Shown here in pieces: positions 33,117 through 36,774 of a stretch of DNA of 36,774 bases. Location of the stretch: assembly GCA_017829005.1 (NCBI GenBank), contig JAGAJF010000082.1, forward strand, positions 1 through 36,774, given 5' to 3'. The stretch comes from Oscillospiraceae bacterium. GTDB taxonomy: Bacteria > Bacillota > Clostridia > Oscillospirales > Ruminococcaceae. Within the stretch, counting starts at the first letter, position 1. Every line of letters begins with the position of its first letter. The position numbers were made by a program, and so were the translations under genes. The notes under the pieces were generated by a model, which was not told where the DNA came from, did no database searches, and saw only the letters and a list, made by a program, of their open reading frames with translations.

Positions 33117-33902
33117 ATGAACCGTATAGATAAATGCTTCGGGGAGCTTAAGGCTCAGGGAAAAAAGGCTCTTGTGACCTTTATCACCGCAGGCGACCCC
33201 GATATGGACACCACCGTAAAGACCGCTCTTGAAATGTTTGACAAGGGCGCGGATATAATCGAGCTGGGCGTTCCCTTCTCCGACCCCATTGCCGAGGGCG
33301 TTACCATTCAGAAGTCCTCACTCCGCTCTCTGAAGGGCGGCACCACCCTTGACAGGATTTTCGCCGCTGTTGACGAGATACGCAAAGAGACCGACAAGCC
33401 CCTTATCCTTATGATGTATCTGAACACGATTTTCGTGTACGGCACCGAAAAATTCTTCTCCCTGTGCAAGGAAAAAGGCGTTGACGGCGTAATTGTTCCC
33501 GATATGCCCTATGAGGAGAGGGAGGAAATACTTCCTGAGGCGCAGAAATACGGCGTGCATAACATCAATCTTGTGTCCCCCGCTTCTCACGACAGGATAA
33601 AGCGTATTGCCGCAGATTCCGACGGATTTTTATACTGCGTTTCCTCGAACGGCGTAACAGGTGTCCGCTCCGAGTTCAAGACGGATTTTGACGAATTCTT
33701 CGGACTGATAAAGGAGAACGCAAAATGCCCCTGCTGCGTAGGATTTGGCATTTCAAGCCCCGAGCAGGCAAAAAAAATGTCCGCCTACTGCGACGGAGTT
33801 ATCGTGGGCAGCGCAATTGTGCGGATAATGGAGGCAAACGGTGTAAATTCCCCGAAGGCTGTGGGCGAGTTTGTAAAGAGTCTCAAGGATGCTATGGAAT
33901 AA
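33117..33902 (+). CDS. trpA: Tryptophan synthase alpha chain
   Basis: TrpA cleaves indole-3-glycerol phosphate to indole, which is channelled to TrpB. The 261-residue TIM barrel has LVTFITAGDPDMDTTV, catalytic Glu49 in IIELGVPFSDPIAEG, GVIVPDMPYEE, NLVSPASHDRIKRIA and YCVSSNGVTGVR. At the second acid, Asp60 of the Salmonella enzyme, this protein has Glu60 (DPIAEGVTIQ instead of DPLADGPTIQ). Other clostridial TrpA proteins also use Glu here as far as I recall, so activity is expected. Last gene of the trp operon. Confidence 0.95.
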   Translation: MNRIDKCFGELKAQGKKALVTFITAGDPDMDTTVKTALEMFDKGADIIELGVPFSDPIAEGVTIQKSSLRSLKGGTTLDRIFAAVDEIRKETDKPLILMMYLNTIFVYGTEKFFSLCKEKGVDGVIVPDMPYEEREEILPEAQKYGVHNINLVSPASHDRIKRIAADSDGFLYCVSSNGVTGVRSEFKTDFDEFFGLIKENAKCPCCVGFGISSPEQAKKMSAYCDGVIVGSAIVRIMEANGVNSPKAVGEFVKSLKDAME

Positions 33903-33917
33903 AAAACAAAAGTAAAT

Positions 33918-33959
33918 CCCCGAAATGCGGTTCAGATCAGTTCAAACCGCCTTTCGGGG
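33918..33959. terminator. Shared terminator between trpA and the convergent unknown gene
   Basis: CCCCGAAA/TTTCGGGG and inner GCGGTT/AACCGC make a long stem. On the minus strand the stem is followed by a T-rich run (ACTTTTGTTTTTT), so it should end the minus-strand gene well. On the plus strand the following T-run is weak. Confidence 0.75.
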
Positions 33960-33963
33960 ATAT

Positions 33964-34335
33964 TCATATCTCAAAGCTGTTATCCGAATGAAGCTCCGCT
34001 TCGTAATAAAAGTCGGGCTTGAAGCTTAGCCTGCTCTTTATTCCGAAAATTATCTCAATGTCTCCGTCACGATATATTTCCGCTCTCAGAGCCGATATAT
34101 ACAGCGAGGAAGAAATATCCTCTGTCAGATATTCGGGAAGCGCCTGCATATCTTCTGTTATCCGCTTTGATATTTTTTCTCTGCCCCGTTCTATCCTGTC
34201 AAGCTTGTCTGATATCACAGGCAGCGATTTTTCGGCGGCAGCTCTGTCGTCTGTCATTATTCTTACGGTAATGCTCCGTCCCCATACAGAACGGGAAAAG
34301 CTGTAAAAGCCCTTAGCTTCGTTATATTTTAGCAT
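33964..34335 (-). CDS. Small protein of unknown function
   Basis: I do not recognise this 123-residue protein. It has no signal peptide or membrane span and is highly charged. The first part (GFYSFSRSVWGRSITVRIM) looks like beta strands with aromatic residues. The middle (about 30-75) is a lysine/arginine/glutamate-rich helix, and the end (IEIIFGIKSRLSFKPDFYYE) is again strand-like. It starts at the ATG at 34335, 21 nt downstream of the EAL-protein gene on the same strand, so the two are probably co-transcribed. It ends at the shared terminator with trpA. Conserved coupling to c-di-GMP genes would be the first thing to test. Confidence 0.65.
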   Translation of the reverse strand: MLKYNEAKGFYSFSRSVWGRSITVRIMTDDRAAAEKSLPVISDKLDRIERGREKISKRITEDMQALPEYLTEDISSSLYISALRAEIYRDGDIEIIFGIKSRLSFKPDFYYEAELHSDNSFEI

Positions 34336-34356
34336 TTGCCATTTTCCCCCGAACGG

Positions 34357-36057
34357 TCAGCCCTTATCCACATAAAAGCCTTCATCGGAAAGTCTTTTTT
34401 CAAACTCGTCCTTGGGAAGAGGGCGGTCGAAAAGGAAGCCCTGCGCCATACTGCAATGGGTCTCACGTAAAAACTCCGCCTGTGCGTGGGTCTCAACGCC
34501 CTCGGAAACAGCCTCCATATTCAGCTCGTTGACCATATTAACAATGTTCTTTACCACAATCCTGTCGGTGGAAATGCCGCCGTCAGCGTCGTTTATATTG
34601 GTAAAGAAGGACTTGTCCAGCTTGATAACGTCCACATCAAGGTCCTTTAAAAGATTAAGGGAAGAATAGCCCGTTCCGAAATCGTCAATAGAGGTGGCAA
34701 CGCCGTTATCCTTCATTTTATCCACAAAAACGCTCATAGCGGTGAGATCCTCGGCGCCTGTCATTTCCGTAAGCTCCACCTCGATGTATCTGCCGTCAAT
34801 GCCGTATTTTCTGATAATGCCCATTATCTGATCCGCAAGGCGCTGATTGTGAAGGTGCCGCTTGGAGAAGTTCACCGAGACTCTTACGGGGTCAAGACCC
34901 ATTTCCAGCCAACGCTTTATATCGGCGCAGACCGCTTCAAAAACGTAGAAGTCAAGCCTGCAGATGCTGCCTTCGGTCTCGAGAACGGGGATAAAGTCCA
35001 TGGGAGGAACTATCTTGCCGTCCCTTATCCATCTGCAAAGAGCTTCACAGCCGCAGAGCTTATTGTCCGAAAGCCGCACCTTGGGCTGATAATACACCAC
35101 AAATTCGCCGTTATCCAGTGCGGAAGGGAACAGCGTGGATATTTTCTTTTTATGGATAGCTGCCTCCAGATGAAGAGGCGAAAAGAACACCACGTCCTTG
35201 CGCTCATCGCTTTTTGCAGCGTTGAATGCAATGGAGGACTTGTTCATAATATCCCCCATCGTATCGTTTTCCACAGCCTCGTAAATGCCCATACGCAGCC
35301 TTACATCATAAAGCTGCTTCATTTCGCCCTCGCCCATCTCAAAGGAAAGAGCGTCAACAAAGGCACGAAGGTCTGTTATCCTGCCCTTTTTGATAAGGAG
35401 AACGAAATTATCTCCGCCAAGTCTGGCAAATTTACCGTCGTCCTTTATGAATTTATCCATAGCCTGAGCAAATTTTTTCAGCAGCTCATCGCCCTGCCTG
35501 CTTCCGAAAAGCTGATTTACATATTTGAAATTCTTGATATTGATAAAAGCGGCGGCATAGTTTACAAGCAGTCCCCTTGCCACAAGCATTCCGCCGTATC
35601 TCATAAAGCCTTCTGTGTTGCATATGCCAGTCATACGGTCTATGTACAAGCTTTTTTCCATAAGGGACATAATTCTGGCTCTGCCTGTGATCATATAGCA
35701 GCTTTTGGAAACAAGCCCTATCAAAGCCTTTTCATCATCGCTCCATTTTTCCCCTTTTACGGGCATAAAGGAGGATACTACCTTTCCGCCTTCCTTGGTA
35801 GTGTAATTTATTACAACTCCGTCAGCCTCATAGCCATTGGGATTTAAATACATTTCACCGCTTTTGATTACCCCCTCAGGCTCAAGCTCATTGGGAGGAG
35901 CGTCAAGAGACAGCTCCACCCTGCCCAGCCTGATATCCTCGGCTACAGCCTCAAGCGCCGCACAAATATCGCTGACTGCATTATCTATATCAACAGTGTT
36001 TTCGTTTATCTTTTCCAGAAAATTCAAAACGCCATTGCTGAAAGCACAGTTTTCCAT
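34357..36057 (-). CDS. GGDEF-EAL protein, probable c-di-GMP phosphodiesterase
   Basis: The 566-residue protein has an N-terminal region of about 130 residues (perhaps a degenerate sensory domain, no membrane span), a GGDEF-like domain and an EAL domain. The GGDEF motif reads RLGGDNF: the fourth position, normally Glu, is Asn, so cyclase activity is unlikely. The EAL domain keeps the catalytic set: EAL in CGCEALCRWI, the metal-binding Asn in VSVNFSKRHL, VELTEM, DDFGTGYSSLNLL, IKLDKSFF and EGVET. This suggests an active phosphodiesterase that lowers c-di-GMP and so favours motility. I chose the ATG at 36057, with AAAGGGAA upstream, over an in-frame ATG 11 codons earlier. A consensus promoter lies upstream. 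Confidence 0.92.
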   Translation of the reverse strand: MENCAFSNGVLNFLEKINENTVDIDNAVSDICAALEAVAEDIRLGRVELSLDAPPNELEPEGVIKSGEMYLNPNGYEADGVVINYTTKEGGKVVSSFMPVKGEKWSDDEKALIGLVSKSCYMITGRARIMSLMEKSLYIDRMTGICNTEGFMRYGGMLVARGLLVNYAAAFINIKNFKYVNQLFGSRQGDELLKKFAQAMDKFIKDDGKFARLGGDNFVLLIKKGRITDLRAFVDALSFEMGEGEMKQLYDVRLRMGIYEAVENDTMGDIMNKSSIAFNAAKSDERKDVVFFSPLHLEAAIHKKKISTLFPSALDNGEFVVYYQPKVRLSDNKLCGCEALCRWIRDGKIVPPMDFIPVLETEGSICRLDFYVFEAVCADIKRWLEMGLDPVRVSVNFSKRHLHNQRLADQIMGIIRKYGIDGRYIEVELTEMTGAEDLTAMSVFVDKMKDNGVATSIDDFGTGYSSLNLLKDLDVDVIKLDKSFFTNINDADGGISTDRIVVKNIVNMVNELNMEAVSEGVETHAQAEFLRETHCSMAQGFLFDRPLPKDEFEKRLSDEGFYVDKG

Positions 36058-36117
36058 TTCAATTTCCCTTTCGATGAATTTATGATACACCCGCTGAATT
36101 TTTTAACTTACTGTAAA

Positions 36118-36146
36118 ATTATAGCACATTTTGAAAACGTTGTCAA
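36118..36146 (-). promoter_or_regulatory. Consensus promoter for the GGDEF-EAL gene
   Basis: On the minus strand: TTGACA (36141-36146), a 17-nt spacer, and TATAAT (36118-36123) with TGC directly upstream (extended -10). Both hexamers match the sigma-A consensus exactly. Confidence 0.88.
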
Positions 36147-36214
36147 TTGTCAATATGTTTAATTTTGTCATAACATATCCCGCTTTGATAACGCATTATG
36201 CGCTATAATACAAA

Positions 36215-36246
36215 ACGGACCCGAACGTGAATGTGTCCGGGTCCGT
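36215..36246 (-). terminator. Terminator of glgA
   Basis: ACGGACCCG and CGGGTCCGT form a 9-bp stem around a 14-nt loop, followed on the minus strand by TTTGTATTAT. It lies 6 nt after the glgA stop. Confidence 0.82.
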
Positions 36247-36252
36247 AAATTA

Positions 36253-36774
36253 TCAATCTTCCCCTGCAAGCTCCTTGTAAAGACCGATATACAGCTTTGC
36301 GGAATTATCCCAGCTGAAATCATTTTTCATAGTCTCGCTGACAATTTTTGCCCAGGCTTCCTTGTCCTGGTAAAAGTCGCAGGCTCTGTTTACGGCATTT
36401 AACATATCGTGTGCATTGTAGGTCTTGAAGGTAAAGTCGTTGCCGTTCTCGCCGCCCGCGTCTCTTACGCTGTCTCTGAGCCCGCCCGTTTCTCTGACGA
36501 TGGGCAGGGTGCCGTATCGCATGGATATCATCTGAGCAAGACCGCATGGCTCGCTCTGGGAGGGCATAAGGAACATATCCGCACCTGCATATATCTTCCT
36601 TGCAAGGTCGGGAACAAAGCCAATGGTCGCGCTTACCTTGTCGGGGTGACGCCATGCCATTTCCTTGAAGAAATCCTCATAGATCTTTTCGCCCGAGCCG
36701 AGTATCGCAAACTTATAGCCGAGGGTCAGCATATCTTGGAAAACGTACTTGATAAGGTCGATACCCTTGTGAGA
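36253..36774 (-). CDS. glgA: Glycogen synthase, C-terminal 173 residues (partial)
   Basis: The gene enters from the right edge, so its start is outside the window. The product transfers glucose from ADP-glucose to growing glycogen. The visible part begins SHKGIDLIKYVFQD. It continues with FAILGSGEKIYEDFFKEMA, GADMFLMPSQSEPCGLAQM (the conserved ExxCGL-type catalytic loop of GT5 enzymes) and GTLPIVRETGGLRDSV, which carries the TGGL nucleotide-binding motif. This is the C-terminal Rossmann domain of GlgA. The reading frame is open to the window edge. Confidence 0.92.
   Translation of the reverse strand, partial: SHKGIDLIKYVFQDMLTLGYKFAILGSGEKIYEDFFKEMAWRHPDKVSATIGFVPDLARKIYAGADMFLMPSQSEPCGLAQMISMRYGTLPIVRETGGLRDSVRDAGGENGNDFTFKTYNAHDMLNAVNRACDFYQDKEAWAKIVSETMKNDFSWDNSAKLYIGLYKELAGED

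Noticed and set aside
34085..34110. GCCGATAT word resembling a sigma-28 -10 box
   Set aside because: It lies inside a coding region, lacks TAAA 15 nt upstream and has no suitable gene downstream.
34849..35847. 332-codon plus-strand frame across the GGDEF-EAL gene
   Set aside because: The minus-strand frame has all EAL motifs; the plus-strand product has no recognisable features or proper start.
36195..36210. 16-nt identity with the secA -10 region (ATTATGCGCTATAATA at 21114-21129)
   Set aside because: Here it has no good -35 at 17 nt and would fire into the glgA terminator. A shared AT-rich 16-mer in 36 kb is not very unlikely by chance.

Overview
The window looks like a chromosomal segment of a motile, Gram-positive gut or rumen Clostridium-class bacterium, most likely Ruminococcus or a close Oscillospiraceae relative. 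The strongest clues are a 389-residue cellobiose 2-epimerase that keeps the catalytic histidines at the numbering I recall for the Ruminococcus albus enzyme, the fliW-csrA pair and the yviE-like gene of Firmicutes flagellar operons, a tryptophan T-box leader, and AAAGGA/GGAGG-type ribosome binding sites. I see no insertion sequence, phage gene, CRISPR array, tRNA or rRNA gene. The genes look like resident core genes.

Layout. Positions 1-225 (minus) hold the start of proS, with its own promoter and a structured leader. Positions 482-2663 (minus) hold a two-gene flagellar export unit: a FliK-like protein and a stand-alone FlhB C-terminal-domain homologue. Divergent from it, 3043-8440 (plus) is a chemotaxis operon, cheA-cheW-cheR-cheB-cheW, closed by a clear terminator. 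A sigma-28-type promoter at 8553-8579 then opens a late flagellar operon at 8637-17814: flgM, flgN, flgK, flgL, a yviE/DUF6470 gene, fliW, csrA, fliD, fliS and a FliT-like gene. Together these supply the hook-filament junction, the filament cap, the export chaperones, the anti-sigma factor and the FliW-CsrA translational switch. The flagellin gene itself is not in the window.

Positions 18112-20862 (minus) hold an aspartate kinase gene followed by a citrate synthase gene. Divergent from them, 21227-26513 (plus) holds secA, an unknown two-span membrane protein, cellobiose 2-epimerase and a ComFB-family gene. A Trp-specific T-box leader (26641-27026) controls the trp operon at 27049-33902: trpE, a trpG-trpD fusion, trpC, trpF, trpB, trpA. 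The right end (minus) has a small unknown gene, a GGDEF-EAL protein that looks like a c-di-GMP phosphodiesterase, and the 3' part of glgA.

Most notable non-textbook signals: (1) the trp leader has a second apparent intrinsic terminator upstream of the T-box bulge, overlapping a mutually exclusive hairpin; (2) a run of about eight back-to-back hairpins, several with 12-13 perfect pairs, fills the trpE-trpGD gap; (3) the unknown membrane protein after secA seems to carry the same small domain on both sides of its second membrane span; (4) CheA has a tandem duplication in its P2 region; (5) a long hairpin sits directly upstream of the fliS ribosome binding site. These are pattern-level observations made by eye. 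No folding, alignment or database search was run.
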